64,000 bases of DNA from Smallanthus sonchifolius (GCA_023525975.1 CM042021.1:105383501-105447500), one strand, 5' to 3'. Shown: positions 1 to 11,860, counted from the stretch's first letter. Translations and numbers: made by a program. Notes: generated from the sequence alone by a model not told the origin.

Positions 1-1490
1 CTTCTTCCAATGTCTTTTGAACATATGGAGCTCTCTCTCCAGGCGCATGACATATGTCAAACACCTTCCTTTGTTGGATTGATTTAGATTGAGGCTTTGA
101 GTTGGTGGAGGTTGAAGACTGCCCCTTTTCAACTGTTAGCTTTCTTCCTTCTGGAGGATAGCTGATTCTGATTTGTTTGGTTAGTTGAGGTACTGGTACT
201 ATTTTTGAAGGGATGAAAGGGCTTGGATTGTTTGGTTTTAATAACTTCACAGGTAGGTGGTGATGAAACTTTATTGGTTTCAGTGGAGTCTGAGCATGTT
301 GACTCAGACTCGGATGAAATAGTGCAGTCTTGCATAGGGGTTTCTTGGACAACAGGGTCAAGATTTCGGTTGGCCATGTCAAGGTTTGAAAGATTAAAAC
401 TTGGTTCATGAATGGCTACATAGTCAGCGGGTGGAGGAACAGCATTGTAGGGTTGTTCAGCTTGGAATCCAAGACCAGCAGTTACCTTTTCATGAATTTG
501 AGCATCCAAAAGTCTTTACAGCTTTTTAGATGCAAACTCATATTTTTCCACATGGACCTTTTGGTCTGCTAATTCGGCCCTTGTAGCTTTTAACTTAACC
601 AGAAGATCATAAATTTGAGTTTCAAGGTTTGTTTGTTCATGTTTTAATGATGAAATTTCTTTCTTTAATCAATCAAGCTTTTCCTTGTAACTGTTTTCAA
701 CCTTTTCAAATTCAGATTTCATTTGGTCAAATTCTTCATTTTGATCTATGAGATTCTGGTTATGTTTCATATATCCAAGCACCTTATCAATACAAGCTTG
801 AGTACAAATATTTTCATATACCTGAGGTGGTACCTCTGATGTGTCTGCCATGAGAGCTTGATTGTTGGCAGGAATATCCTCATACTAGAAGCTCCAGTAA
901 AAGTTAGCAGTTCCAACAGCTGCACAAGCTGCAGTTTGTGCAGGAGGAGTGGCCTTTTGCTGTTGTTGTTGTCTTAGCTGAGCTTGGTGAGCTTTTCTGG
1001 TATGAGCAGCAGCTGGGTTTGCCTTTGGTGCCTTGCATTCTCTAGCAAAATAACCAAGTTGGTTACAGTTGTAACACCTCAATTTGCTTTTTTCCAAGCC
1101 AACCCTGGTGTTAGAGTTGTTGCTTGGAACGGGTCTTCCTGTTTTTTAAGTCGAACCATTTTGCTCTTAGAGAGAGCATGACATAGGAGTGTTGTATATC
1201 CATTTCTTTTAGATCATCTGGAAGAAAACATTCCAGATCTTCCTTGATAAAGGACATATTGCTTGAGTTTTCAGAGACAAAAGCGGCAGAGGTTGATGTT
1301 TGAGGTAGGGCTTCAAGAAGAAATGGTGAGTTGTTTTATTGAGAGGTTGGAGTTTGGGGATGAGTGATGATGGGAGGATAATAGTTGTTTGAACTAGGAC
1401 CTGAGTGGTCAGAGTGGAGGGCAGAAGAGGTGGTGGTGGATGTTGAGGCTGTTTGGTAGCTTGAGCTTCTTTCCTTAGCCTGAATCATCT
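1..1490 (-). repeat. Inverted copy of the Copia-1 gag region (left arm of a large inverted repeat)
   Basis: Read on the minus strand, this segment matches plus-strand 2393-3885 almost base for base, with only scattered differences. It starts at the window edge, so the arm may continue to the left. It contains the gag zinc-knuckle region (about 1034-1075) and the downstream coiled-coil part of gag. In this arm the knuckle histidine has become tyrosine (CYNCNQLGYFAREC), so the copy would not bind zinc normally. The arm ends abruptly at 1490, where it joins a truncated LTR. The two arms are separated by about 900 bp, and a transcript across both could fold into long double-stranded RNA. It could be a local inverted duplication or a second truncated element inserted head to head; the sequence does not decide. 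Confidence 0.9.
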
Positions 1491-1627
1491 TAAGAGTTTT
1501 CTCTATAATCTTTGAAGCTTAATACAAATTGCATTTATCAGTATTCTTCTTGTTTACATTGCTTAGTTGTGATTGTTTCCGCCAATCTCAACTAGAATAG
1601 AACCATCTTGTATTCATCGGTCCTACA
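1491..1627 (+). repeat. Truncated 5' LTR of Copia-1 (3' end only)
   Basis: This matches the last part of the 3' LTR (from about 22635 to 22789), including the shared terminal CCTACA. The 3' LTR has an extra TCTTGTAA near its start and an extra CTTGTTTA. About 600 bp of the LTR that should lie upstream is missing and replaced by the inverted gag arm. The break lies at TCTTAAG, a short sequence present on both sides. Confidence 0.85.
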
Positions 1628-1630
1628 AGA

Positions 1631-1640
1631 GGTATCAGAG
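1631..1640 (+). other. Primer-binding site of Copia-1 (tRNA-iMet type)
   Basis: GGTATCAGAG lies three bases after the LTR end and matches the core of the plant copia PBS TGGTATCAGAGC, which is complementary to the 3' end of initiator tRNA-Met. Confidence 0.75.
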
Positions 1641-1741
1641 TTTTGGCTCACAGATTAAACAAACTCACACTTGTTTAATCATTCTCTGGTTCTATTCAAA
1701 ACTATCCCTTTGCTAAAGTCACCCATTATCACAAATCAAAA

Positions 1742-3750
1742 ATGGCACAAAACAATGGGGTTGAAGACATTGGAAGCATCAGCAGACCACCAAGACTGGT
1801 GTCTGGAGAAGACTATGATATGTGGAAGAACAGAATGAAAAGCTTCTTCTGCTATCAATAATATGAGATGTGGAAATCCATTAAAGATGGACCATACATA
1901 CCCATGGTGGCCTCGCTGATTCCAGAGGTACACTGGTTCCCAAAGAATCCTCCAAATACTCTGATGAAGACATCAAGAAAATGGAGGTAGATTTCAAAGC
2001 CTTGGGAGCCATCCAGATGTGCTTACCAAATGAAGTTTTTCACAACTTCAAAGGATACAAAACTGCAAAGGAGCTATGGGAGGCTCTTGAGAAGATGTTT
2101 GCTGGTTCAGAAGAAGTAAAAGAAACCAGAAGAGACATCCTGAAGCAGCAACATGAAAACTTCGTCTGGAAGGAAGGTGAGTCTCTAACTGTTTTATATA
2201 ACAGATATACTTATCTTGTAGGTGAGCTGTAGTGCTCAAAAGTGAAGCTGGAGAATGAAGATATTCTCAAGAAGTTCATCAGGTCTCTACCCAGTTGCTG
2301 GACACTCTACACAGTGTCCATCAGAGGAACTGAGAATCTGAAGACTTTACAGATGACTTAGCTTTTCGGTATGCTAAAGACCTATGAATTAGAGATGATT
2401 CAGGCTAAGGAAAGAAGCTCAAGCTACCAAACAGCCTCAACATCCACCACCACCTCTTCTGCCCTCCACTCTGACCACTCATGTTCTAGTTCAAACAACT
2501 ATTATCCTCACATCGTCACTCATCCCCAACCTCCAACCTCTCAACAAAACAACTCACCATTTCTTCTTAAAGCCCCACCTCAAACATCAACCTTTGCCAC
2601 TTTTGTCTATGAAAACTCAAGCAATATGTCCTTTATCAAGGAAGATCTGGAATGTTTCTTCCAGATGATCTAGAAGAAATGGATATACAACAATCCTATG
2701 TCATGCTCTCTCTAAGAGCAAAATGGTTTGACTCAAAAACAGGAAGACCCGTTCCAAGCAACAACTCTAACACCAGGGTTGGCTTGGACAAAAGCAAATT
2801 GAGGTGTTACAACTGTAACCAACTTGGTCATTTTGCTAGAGAATGCAAGGCACCAAAGGCAAACCCAGCTGCTGCTCATACCAGAAAAGCTCACCAAGCT
2901 CAGCCAAGACAACAACAACAGCAACAGGCCACTCCTCCTGCACAAACTGCAGCTTGTGCAGCTGTTGGAACTGCTAACTTTTACTAGAGCTTCTAGTATG
3001 AGGATATTCCTGCCAACAATCAAGCTCTCATAGCAGACACATCAGAGGTACCACCTCAGGTATATGAAAATATTTGTACTCAAGCTTGTATTGATAAGGT
3101 GCTTGGATATATGAAACATAACCAGAATCTCATAGATCAAAATGAAGAATTTGACCAAATGAAATCTGAATTTGAAAAGGTTGAAAACAGTTACAAGGAA
3201 AAGCTTGATTGATTAAAGAAAGAAATTTCATCATTAAAACATGAACAAACAAACCTTGAAACTCAAATTTATGATCTTCTGGTTAAGTTAAAAGCTACAA
3301 GGGCCGAATTAGCAGACCAAAAGGTCCATGTGGAAAAATATGAGTTTGCATCTAAAAAGCTGTAAAGACTTTTGGATGCTCAAATTCATGAAAAGGTAAC
3401 TGCTGGTCTTGGATTCCAAGCTGAACAACCCTACAATGTTGTTCCTCCACCCGCTGACTATGTAGCCATTCATGAACCAAGTTTCAATCTTTCCAACCTT
3501 GACATGGCCAACCGAAATCTTGACCTTGTTGTCCAAGAAACCACTATGCAAGAATGCACTACTTCATCCGAGTCTGAGTCAACATGCTCACTCCACTGAA
3601 ACCAATAAAGTTTCATCACCACCTACCTGTGAAGTTATTAAAGCCAACAATCCAACAATCCAAGCGCTTTCATCCCTTCAAAAACAGTACCAGTTTCTCA
3701 ACCAAGCAAACAAATCAGAATCAGCTATCCTCCAGAAGGAAGAAAGCTAA
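1742..3750 (+). pseudogene. gag: Copia-1 gag, broken by stops and frameshifts
   Basis: The start at 1742 reads MAQNNGVEDIGSISRPPRL, the usual beginning of SIRE-type gag, followed by the SGEDYDMWKNRM region. A TAA at 1859-1861 and a frameshift near 1930 break it. It resumes at 1981-2232 with the gag (UBN2-type) core, ELWEALEKMFAG. A CCHC zinc knuckle (CYNCNQLGHFAREC, 2805-2846) should bind genomic RNA. A glutamine-rich tail and a coiled-coil region (about 3030-3370) follow, both repeatedly interrupted. Gag forms the virus-like particle. The 2393-3885 part is also present as the inverted copy at 1-1490. Confidence 0.85.
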
Positions 3751-3821
3751 CTGTTGAAAAGGGATAGTCTTCAACCTCCACCAACTCAAAGCCTCAATCC
3801 AAATCAATCCAACAAAGGAAG

Positions 3822-4778
3822 GTGTTTGACATATGTCATGCGCCTAGAGAGAGAGCTCCATATGTTCAAAAGACATTGGAAGAAGCCACCTTTGAGCACA
3901 ACAAAGCTCACCCCTGGAACTTCAAAGACTTGTTCAAAAGAAAGGACTATGTGTACTTTCAAAGGGACAAACTGGCTAAATCATTCTTTCTGTGTGGGAA
4001 ATACAATCATACTGCTAGCACCTGCTTCTATTACCTTCAACAACAAAGAAACCTAAAGCAACACGCTTTTGAGAAAACAAACAAGAACAAAAAGGTAAGA
4101 AGCTTTGAAGTCAAAGCAACTCAGTTCAGAAACTCTGTATCCCTACCAAGAAAGCATCTGTCAAAACCTCAACACTCTTGCATCATCTGTGGTGAATCAG
4201 ACCACTTTGCTGCAAATTGTAAGTTTAATCCTCTCAACCATGTTCTTCATCAAAATCCTCTTCAACAAAAGTCTATCAGTAAAATGAAGAAGGGTAGGCA
4301 TACTTCGGAGATTAAACCATCAGCAGCAAACACAACTGCTGCTGATCAAGTAAGACTCAAGCAACCAAAGGAAAAGCTTTCATCAGCAACCAAGATTGCT
4401 GCTGCCCAAGTTAAACCATCAGCAGCCAACAAAAATGTTGCTGATCAATTAAAGCCTAAGCGACCCAAAGACAAGTCTTCAGCAGCAACCAAGATTGCTG
4501 ATGCTCAAGTAAAACCATCAGCATCAACAAAATCTGCTGCTGATAAGCCAAAGTCCCAAATGCAACATCTGTTGCTGACAAAGCAAAGAGAGCTAGAAAA
4601 CCACCAATTCAGCATTGGAAAGCCAAAATTCCTCCAAGAATCATCATTGGTTCCGTTGAATGCACACATGCTGATACTGATAATCCGAGAACCCTTTTTT
4701 AGAAGGATGGAAGCTCTTGGATTCCTTCCACTAACTAGATCTCCATCATGTGCAGGGACAGCCAGGTCACAAGAATGA
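3822..4778 (+). pseudogene. gag: Copia-1 gag C-terminal part with second zinc knuckle and K/A-rich repeats
   Basis: This is an open frame of 318 codons. A first cysteine motif (LCGKYNHTASTC) lacks the leading cysteine. The second, CIICGESDHFAANC (4179-4220), is a complete CCHC knuckle. Residues about 160-245 hold a degenerate repeat built on KPSAA..K.AADQ.KPK, encoded by a CAGCAG/GCTGCTGAT-rich sequence. The same nucleotide motif recurs after RNase H and in the LTR. Two knuckles are common in SIRE-type gag. The frame runs into the protease region by a shift near 4750, so gag-pol is not continuous. Confidence 0.7.
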
Positions 4779-4983
4779 CACCTGGGTGGTAGACAGTGGT
4801 TATTCCAGGCACATGACAGGCAACAGATCCATCCTCTCCAACTTCAGACATTTCAATGGAGGATATGTTGCCTTTGGAAGTGACTCAAAAGGAGGATCTA
4901 TTACTGGACAAGGAACTGTGTCTAATAAAAGAATGAGTATTGAAAAGGTAACTATGTCAAAGAATTGGACTTCAATCTCATGA
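4750..4983 (+). pseudogene. pol: Copia-1 aspartic protease fragment
   Basis: WVVDSGYSRHMTGN is the copia protease active-site region. DSG is the catalytic triplet, and RHMTG follows as in the family, though the usual cysteine after DSG is tyrosine here. The flap-side motif ITGQGTV is present. The frame stops at 4981, just after the protease core, and the next stretch to 5090 is frameshifted. This enzyme would release gag and pol products from the polyprotein. Confidence 0.8.
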
Positions 4984-5091
4984 GTGTTTCCCGGGTTTGT
5001 GATCAAAAGCATTGGATGCTCTTCGCAGATAAAGAATGCTTTGTACTGTCTCCTGGCTTATCCAAACCTCCTCCAGAAAATATAATCTTAT

Positions 5092-5990
5092 CACAGGAGA
5101 TTAAGCCATGTTAACATCAAAACCATCAACAATTTGGTGAAGGATAATCTTGTTAGAGGGCTTCCTGACAAAGAATTCCAGCTAGAAGATCATTGCATTG
5201 CTTGTTTGAAAGGGAAGCAACACAAGAGTTCTCATAAGCCCAATACTTTGACTATAAATGTCAGAGGGCTTCCTGTCAAAAGCTTCAGTTGATGAATCAG
5301 CTCTCTAGCACAAGAGATTAAGCCATGTTAACATCAAAACCACTACAGCTGCTGCATATGGATCTCCTTGGTCCTGCATATATTATGTCAATGGGTAAGA
5401 AGTCATGCTGTATGGTGATAACTGATGACTACACCAGATTCTCATGGGTATACTTCTTGAGAAATAAAGATGAAACTGCTGAGATTCTCAAATCTTACAT
5501 TCTTAGGATAGAGAATCAAAGCAATCAGAAGGTAAAGATCATAAGGTGTGATCAGGGCACAGAGTTTAAGAACCACACCTTGAACTATTTCTGTGAAAGC
5601 TAGGGAACAGAAAGACAATACAGTGCTCCAAGAACTCCTCAACAAAATGGAGTTGCTGAAAGAAGAAACATAACTCTAATTGAGTAAGCAAGATCTATGT
5701 TGGCTGACTCAAAACTGCCTCTCACATTCTGGGCAGAAGCAGTAATCACAGCCTGCTATGTGCAAAATAGAGTTCTCATAGTCAAGCCTCTTAACAAGAC
5801 ACCTTATGAACTATGGTTCCAAAGAGTTCCCTACATTGGATTTCTAAAACCTTTTGGATGTCCATGCACAATTCTGATCACACATGGGGTTCTTCCTAAG
5901 TTTGGTGCCAAATCTGATGAAGGATATTTTGTGGGTTATTCCTCTCGATCCAAGGCCTACAGAGTAAGAATCAGCCAATGTGAAATGTAG
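5092..5990 (+). pseudogene. pol: Copia-1 integrase, interrupted
   Basis: The N-terminal HHCC zinc-binding region is visible near 5104-5225 (RLSHVN ... DHCIACLKGK). The rve core starts near 5345 with HMDLLGP (first catalytic Asp), continues to RCDQGTEF (second Asp) and QNGVAERRN (catalytic Glu). All three acidic residues are kept. In-frame stops occur at 5601-5603 and near 5683. The C-terminal region with the conserved KSDEGYFVGYS motif runs to 5990. Integrase inserts the cDNA and normally gives 5-bp duplications. About 280 bp upstream of the core contains a second copy of AAGAGATTAAGCCATGTTAAC, suggesting a small internal duplication. Confidence 0.85.
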
Positions 5991-6559
5991 AGAACACATT
6001 GCCTATGAACACGGAAAATGCCCGAACTGGCTCTTTGACATAGACTCTTTCACCCAAATATTTGAGCCTCTCATCTTCTCAAATATAGAACCTACCTCTT
6101 CACAAGCACCAGCTTTCTCTTTCTCCTCTGACTACAGACTGGATTTTCCTAAATCTTCCATCAGTCTGAAAAGACCATCCATTGATCCCCCATCTATTAT
6201 GGAAGCCAATGAAGCAAGTGAAGCCGGAACCAGACTCTCCAATATCACCAGCAACAGCCTGTATGAAAATGAAAATTTGAATGAAGACTCTTCGATAAAT
6301 GCTGTAGATGCTGTAAATACTATTGATGATAATACTGATGTAGCTGTTGATATTGAAGACTCTTCCATCATGAATGAAGAAATCCCTGATCAAAATCAAA
6401 GCAATCTTGAGCAAGGGATACAGCTGGAGGTGGTACCAGCATAAAGGATCAACAAAGAACATCCTCTGGAAAATATTATTAGCCAAGTTCACCAAGGAGT
6501 TCTCACAAGAAGCAAATCTCAGGAGGCCAATACATGTTTGTTTTCATGTTTTCTATCTC
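5991..6559 (+). pseudogene. Copia-1 integrase-RT linker
   Basis: A low-complexity acidic and serine-rich open stretch (about 5980-6444) joins integrase to RT, as in other copia polyproteins, where this region is poorly conserved. It has no recognisable domain. A frameshift near 6445 separates it from RT. Confidence 0.6.
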
Positions 6560-7806
6560 AGGTGTAACCCAAGAAGATAGATGAAGCTCTGAAACACAAC
6601 AGTTGGATTGAGGCAATGTGGGAAGAGTTGCTGCAATACAGGAGACAGGATGTCTGGAAACTTGTTGATCTTCCACCTGGTCAATCTGCCATTGGCACAA
6701 GATGGGTATTCAGGAACAAGAAAGATGAGAGATGCATTGTAGTCAAGAACAAAGCCAGACTTGTAGCTCAAGACTACACTCAGGAAGACGGAATTGACTA
6801 TGATGAAGTCTTTGCTCCTGTTGCCAGGCTGGAGGACATCAGAATCTTCCTAGCATATGCTGCATCCAAGAATTTCATGATCTATCAAATGGATGTCAAG
6901 AGTGCCTTTCTGTATGGGAAGATTGGTGAAGAAGTATATGTCAAACAGCCTCCAGGTTTTGTAGATCCCGCACATCCTAACCAAGTGTTCAAACTAGACA
7001 AAGCTCTGTATGGCTAACATCAAGCCCTAAGAGCCTGGTATGAAACTTTGTCTGGATATCTACTAAGCAACAACTTCAGAAGTGGTGCCATTGACCAGAC
7101 CTTGTTTATCAAAGATGAAGGGGGAGAAATCTTACTGGTACAAATCTACGTTGATGATATCATCTTTGGATTCACAAGGAAGAAGTTGTGTAAAGACTTT
7201 GAGATCATGATGCACTCAAAGTTTGAAATGAGTTCAATGGGTGAACTAAATTTCTTTCTTGGTCTTTAAGTCAAACAAGTTCCAAATGGAATCTTCATCA
7301 GCCAATCCAAATATGTTAAGAGCATTTTGGAAAGATTCAAGATGGTTGACTGCTTTGCTGCAAGAACCGCTATGCAAGTGCACCATCAACTGACTCCAGA
7401 CAAAGATGGTCAAGACACTTATCAACATCAGTACCGTGTAATGATAGGGTCTCTCATGTATCTCACTGCCTCAAGGCCATATATCATGTTTGCAGTATGT
7501 CTCTGTGCAAGATTCCAAGCAGCTCCAAAGAATTCACATCTTCAAGCTGTCAAGAGAATTTTTAGATACCTAAAGGGAGCCTCAAGACATGGGCTATGGT
7601 ACTCTAAAAATGATAAGTTCAATCTGTAAGTATACACTGACAGTGATTATGGGGGATGCAACTTGGACAAAAAGCCCACATCAGGGGGATACCGGTTTCT
7701 AGGAGGGAGACTGATTTCATGGCAGTGCAAGAAGCAAACATGTGTCTCAACTTCTACAGCAGAAGCAGAATACATTGTAGCTTCAAGTTATCAACAGAAA
7801 CAAGTT
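6560..7806 (+). pseudogene. pol: Copia-1 reverse transcriptase and RNase H
   Basis: From 6616 the frame shows typical copia RT blocks: GTRWVFRNKKDE, RLVAQDYTQEDGIDYDEVFAPVAR, QMDVKSAFLYG (first catalytic Asp) and YVDDIIFG (catalytic Asp pair). Stops at 7015, 7267 and 7627 interrupt a frame that otherwise stays the same to the end. RNase H is recognisable by YTDSDYGG, KPTSGGY and STAEAEYIVAS, which carry its catalytic acidic residues. This enzyme would copy the RNA into cDNA and degrade the template. Only the three stops prevent a full-length RT-RNase H product. Confidence 0.9.
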
Positions 7807-8061
7807 TCCTGCGAATAGCTTTAAGGCTGTCAGCAGCAACATCATTGCTGCGGATTATTGCATCCATCAACAACAATTGAGTTTGCTGCTGACAGACTTA
7901 ACCATCCACAGCAACCAAGTTTGCAGCGGATAGACTTAACCATCTACAACAACCAAGTTTGCTGCTGATGGGTAAATCTAAGTCCAAATTAAATTTGCAC
8001 ATCTCATCTTTGAAGGTTTGAGATATAACCTTCAAGAAGGTGCAAAGCAATCATTTTTTTT
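7807..8061 (+). repeat. CAGCAG/GCTGCTGAT motif cluster between RNase H and env-like ORF
   Basis: After the RNase H stop, variants of GTTTGCTGCTGA and CAGCAGCAAC recur about every 30-60 bp to about 7975. The same motif is in the 3' LTR (22080-22330) and inside the gag coding region (4310-4560). The N-terminal half of the env-like ORF, which Copia-2 retains at 44511-45050, is missing here. Confidence 0.6.
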
Positions 8062-9022
8062 ATGTACCCAAGATTCTTGCAGGAGGTTTTCAATAACGAA
8101 TTAAAAGATCTTTCAAAATCTGCAAAAATCTATCTTCTGTTGGGATATAAAAATAACATTTTTCAAAGTATGAGAAATGTTTCCAAAAAGTTCTCAGGGG
8201 TCAATGTTCCATTGTCATCTATAATGATGAGCATACAAAGTACCCAAGGTGATAGTTCAGCAATCCCAGCTGATACTGATCCCACACCCTCCTCTTCACA
8301 TCCTGAACAACAATCTGCTTCCACTGTTAGAACCCCTATGCATACTACTAAGGATGCACAGGGACAAAAATTACTTACACCTGTTTTGGATGTTATCGGT
8401 CAACTGGAACAAAGGGCCCCAGTTGCTATACTAGAAAAAGGAGCAAGAAGACTACTTCTTTTCTTGTCTCAAAGGCCCAATCCCAACCTAAAAGCCCTCA
8501 TTCAGAATCCCAAAATTTTGATGAGAATATCAAAAGGGATAGCCACATCATTAGAGAGACTTCCTTGGAAGCTTCTCTATTAGGATCAGGATCACATCCC
8601 GGATCCATAGAACAACCCACTGAGCCATTCCATTATTTTTCTTCTCTGAACTTAAGTGCAGAGGCACCTTGTCAAGATGATATACCTTCTCAAACAACCA
8701 CTATCTCGGAGGTATTGATTGACTTGGCTGCTAGTGCACCTAACCCAAGTTCATCACCCAAGAAGGTTCACTCTGGGAGTACTGATAGAGTGAATGTGGA
8801 AAGGGCTGTCACTACTCCTGGTACATCAACTAACCAGGAGGACAATGATAACATCACTAAGACCCTAACTACGGCAACTCACAGTGAGGATGTTTCATTT
8901 GAAACACTCTTCACTGAGAGGAATCCCAGGTGCCAAGAAAAACAGGGTGATGGGGATGTAGAGGCTAGGCCTAAGACCCCATCCAGCTCCAAGGATTCCA
9001 CAACTGTGGATGAGGACAATCT
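8062..9022 (+). pseudogene. Copia-1 env-like ORF, part 1 of 4
   Basis: It begins with MYPRFLQEVFNNEL, a signature of the extra ORF after pol in SIRE/Maximus elements, then a serine/proline-rich region. A stop at 8581 and an overlapping frame from 8565 indicate one frameshift near 8570. The second frame runs to 9022, where a solo LTR interrupts it, and continues at 11866 in the same frame. The function of this ORF is unsettled; the name env-like comes from its position and, in some members, membrane features. I see no signal peptide or clear membrane segment in this part. Confidence 0.7.
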
Positions 9023-10084
9023 TGTAACATTTCTGATTTTACTATCTTTAATTTCAATTCAATGTAACACATTTCAATTCAAAAATCTAGTACATTGGTT
9101 TATTCTATTCGTACCAACAATTAAACACTAGGTTCCAATGCAAATTCACGAGTCTTGCACGAGTATACATTATTAAAATCCTATATATATATATATGGAT
9201 ATACCTATGTAAATATCCAATAGATACATACTCACATATATACTTTTATCCAATTAACAAGGAATTTCTCGTTTGCTTGGACCCCAAACCGATTGAACCC
9301 TAAATTAAACCCCACACCCTAAATTTTGAGTTTTAAAACATTAATTTTGACTTCCTTGAACTCCATTGACTTTCAAAAGTCAAAGCAGCCCAAACCTTGT
9401 AAATCCAAGGCTGCCATCGACCGATTCCTTGTTGAGTTGGACTCCTTGTGTATTCACAAACAGAAATCGATCCAGTCCCGGCCCAAACATCAAGCCAATC
9501 CAACCGTATACGCGGCCAATTCAAATTCAAAAGAGTTTGACCTTCCATAGTCAAACCTGTGTCAATCTCTAATCAATTCGTGTAATTGATGCGTAATCAA
9601 TCCCAGAAATCACGCACCAGTCAATCTCGAATGTACCTAGTACCTCAATACGACCCAATTCGTTTCAAAAACATTCGAATTCACGCGTAATTGAAGCTCG
9701 CAGCTGTCGACATTGAACTCGTAATCAAACGACACAATTATATGCAAATTGAACGAATTAAACATGCATACACACTCTTAACACTCAACACAAACTCTCC
9801 CGACCCTGGTTGAATCTACATTCCACACCTAGCCGTCGATTGAGCACCACACATCGCCGCCCTTGGGTCCCTGTCGATCTCCCTCGCCCGCTAACCAAAT
9901 CAGGTAAAAATGGTGTCATTACATTCGTATCCGAACCCCTGTCAAAAGCCCCATACAAATTCGCAGAGGCAGAACCCGTAGAATGAAAACCAAATTAGGG
10001 TTCTTGATCTTCTTATGCGAATCAGATTTGGGGATTTGACTAGGATTACTTTTCATATATTAATTTTCGGTTTACTAACAAGAC

Positions 10085-10178
10085 CAGCGAACCACCTAGT
10101 TCAGTCGGTTAAGACACTCGGACCTGAACTAGGCGGTGTGGGTTCGAAACCCACGGCCCGCATCCGGCCGGTCTTTTT
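10085..10178 (+). other. tRNA-like segment 1 inside solo LTR A
   Basis: It contains a perfect A box (TAGTTCAGTCGG), a perfect B box (GGTTCGAAACC) inside a 5-bp T-arm (GTGGG/CCCAC), and a T5 run at 10174-10178 that could end RNA polymerase III transcription. The seven bases at each end do not pair as an acceptor stem, so this is tRNA-related rather than a tRNA gene. Confidence 0.65.
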
Positions 10179-10249
10179 GCACATGTCCTGAACATCAAGC
10201 CTGGTTCCCATTCCCCTTCGTGTTAATATCCAATCGAACCGGACTGGGA

Positions 10250-10330
10250 CACGAGTAGCTCCACTGGTCCAGCGGTACAAGCGAACAAACCACACAGGAA
10301 CCACCCGGGTTCGAACCGGGTGGCCTGTTT
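10250..10330 (+). other. tRNA-like segment 2 inside solo LTR A
   Basis: An A-box-like TGGTCCAGCGGTA is followed by a B box (GGTTCGAACC) in a strong T-arm (CCCGG/CCGGG). It sits about 80 bp after the first tRNA-like segment. A short T-rich run follows near 10327. The acceptor stem is not convincing. Confidence 0.55.
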
Positions 10331-10910
10331 ATATTTTTAAAACAACTTTCTAAAACTCCAAATTTTTTGTAAAAAATATTTTTATAAACCTTGAGATATA
10401 TATAACAGAATAAAACCAGAATTATTAAATTTCAATATAAATCCAGATTTAATACAAATTAAAGTGTTAAATTCGCACATTAAACTTTTAAAACAAAAAC
10501 CTTAAATATTTAGAATTAATTTCTAAATAAAAGCAATAAATTTTATAAAAGTTTATAAAATATTAACTCATTTAAAGCAAACTAGGATTTTATTTTTAAA
10601 GATGATAAATAAATAAAAAAATTTATTTATTATAATACACAAATAAAAATTTCTTTTTTAAATATAAATATGTATTTACATTCTACAAATCTTAACATAT
10701 TTTTCACAAATAAATAAATAAAAATTATTTATTTATTTAATTTATTTAAATAAATGAAATTATTTATTTATTTTATTTATTTAAATTAAACACTATCTAC
10801 ATAAATCAAAGTTCTTTTTCTAAACATACATATATATTTACATTCTATATATTTTAGCATATTTTTCACAATTAAATAAATAAAATTATTTATTTATTTT
10901 ATTCAAATCC
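10330..10910. repeat. AT-rich TTTA/AAAT repeat tract in solo LTR A
   Basis: Runs of AAATAAATAAA and TTTATTTATT alternate on both strands and can form hairpins. There is no gene in this stretch. Confidence 0.7.
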
Positions 10911-11860
10911 AACCCTACGTCAGTGACTATTAAGTTCATACATATATACCTTGAACTCATAATACACATTAAATTCTTATACAAGCATAGTATGCCTTTA
11001 CATGGAATAACACAAACCTCTTTGTACAAACCCACACACATCAAAACCCGTTGAACCCTAGACTTAGACATAGACTTTTGTACACACTATTAACTCAATA
11101 TACACTAGGTTAACGTGGTGAGTTACAAGGATCGTTTTGCCACCTAGACACATGTGCTAGCTACACCCTTGATTCAGGTGAGTTTACATAGCCCCTTTTT
11201 ATTTTTGTACTTTTGGGGTGAAACATGATTTACTTTTTGAAAATTTTTGCATAGACTTAAGTATAATTCAATAATATGATATTATGTGTTATGTGCTTTA
11301 TGCTTGAATGCTATGAGTTAAGACTATATATACATGACATTAGTACAATCATTAACTCCACAAGCCAACAGTTAACATTGATGGATCTATTGTGTCTGAC
11401 AAACCCACCCGGTTAGGGTGTTTGTTACCGACTTTACATTAGGGTAACCTGCGTGTTATGCCTCAGTCATAAGGTTTGATTGTACACACTTAGTTTAACT
11501 ATAGACTCTTCATAAATGCCTTATACACGTGTATCGTATGAATTGTATAAAACACTTTTAATTTGGTTGTGTGTCAAAAACCTATGTATGCTCACCAACT
11601 TTTTAGTTGACCTTGTTTTCATCATGTTTCAGGTACTAATGCTTGAGAATAAGTACAAACTGCTTCACTTAGGACCGAGGACCTAGAATCTAAATTAATG
11701 AAACTATTTATGTATTTCTATTTTCCTTGTATTGTTGAATTCATGATTATTTATGATATGAAACTGGTTGTTTAAATATTTAAACTTTAGCAAACCTTAA
11801 GCTTTTGAACAGTCTACATGTCCCGCCCCGACGTATTCCGCCGTCGGTTGGGGTGTGACA

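Larger units (their letters stand above)
9023..11860 (+). mobile_element. Solo LTR A, chromovirus/Ty3-gypsy type, 2838 bp
   Basis: It runs from TGTAACATTTC to GGGGTGTGACA and is flanked by the perfect 5-bp duplication AATCT (9018-9022 and 11861-11865). No internal domain, PBS or second LTR is present, so it is a solo LTR left by recombination between two LTRs. Its ends resemble those of the Ty3-gypsy LTRs at 28169 and 60466. It contains two tRNA-like segments (10085-10330), an AT-rich TTTA-repeat tract (about 10330-10900) and no credible coding sequence. Confidence 0.9.

Noticed and set aside
129..509. Minus-strand open frames at 129-1097 as separate genes
   Set aside because: They are the inverted copy of Copia-1 gag and match plus-strand gag at 2652-3750.
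6132..6371. Minus-strand open frames opposite the Copia-1 integrase-RT linker
   Set aside because: They are shadows of low-complexity coding sequence on the plus strand.
10101..10304. Minus-strand open frame in solo LTR A as a gene
   Set aside because: It arises from reading tRNA-like sequences backwards (the GFEPTP-type peptide is a known false-gene signature) and has no other support.
10085..10330. Functional tRNA genes
   Set aside because: The A and B boxes and T-arms are good, but neither segment has a paired acceptor stem or a clear anticodon arm.
9023..11860. A full retrotransposon rather than a solo LTR
   Set aside because: A single LTR-like unit with one TSD pair, no PBS and no coding domain fits a solo LTR better.
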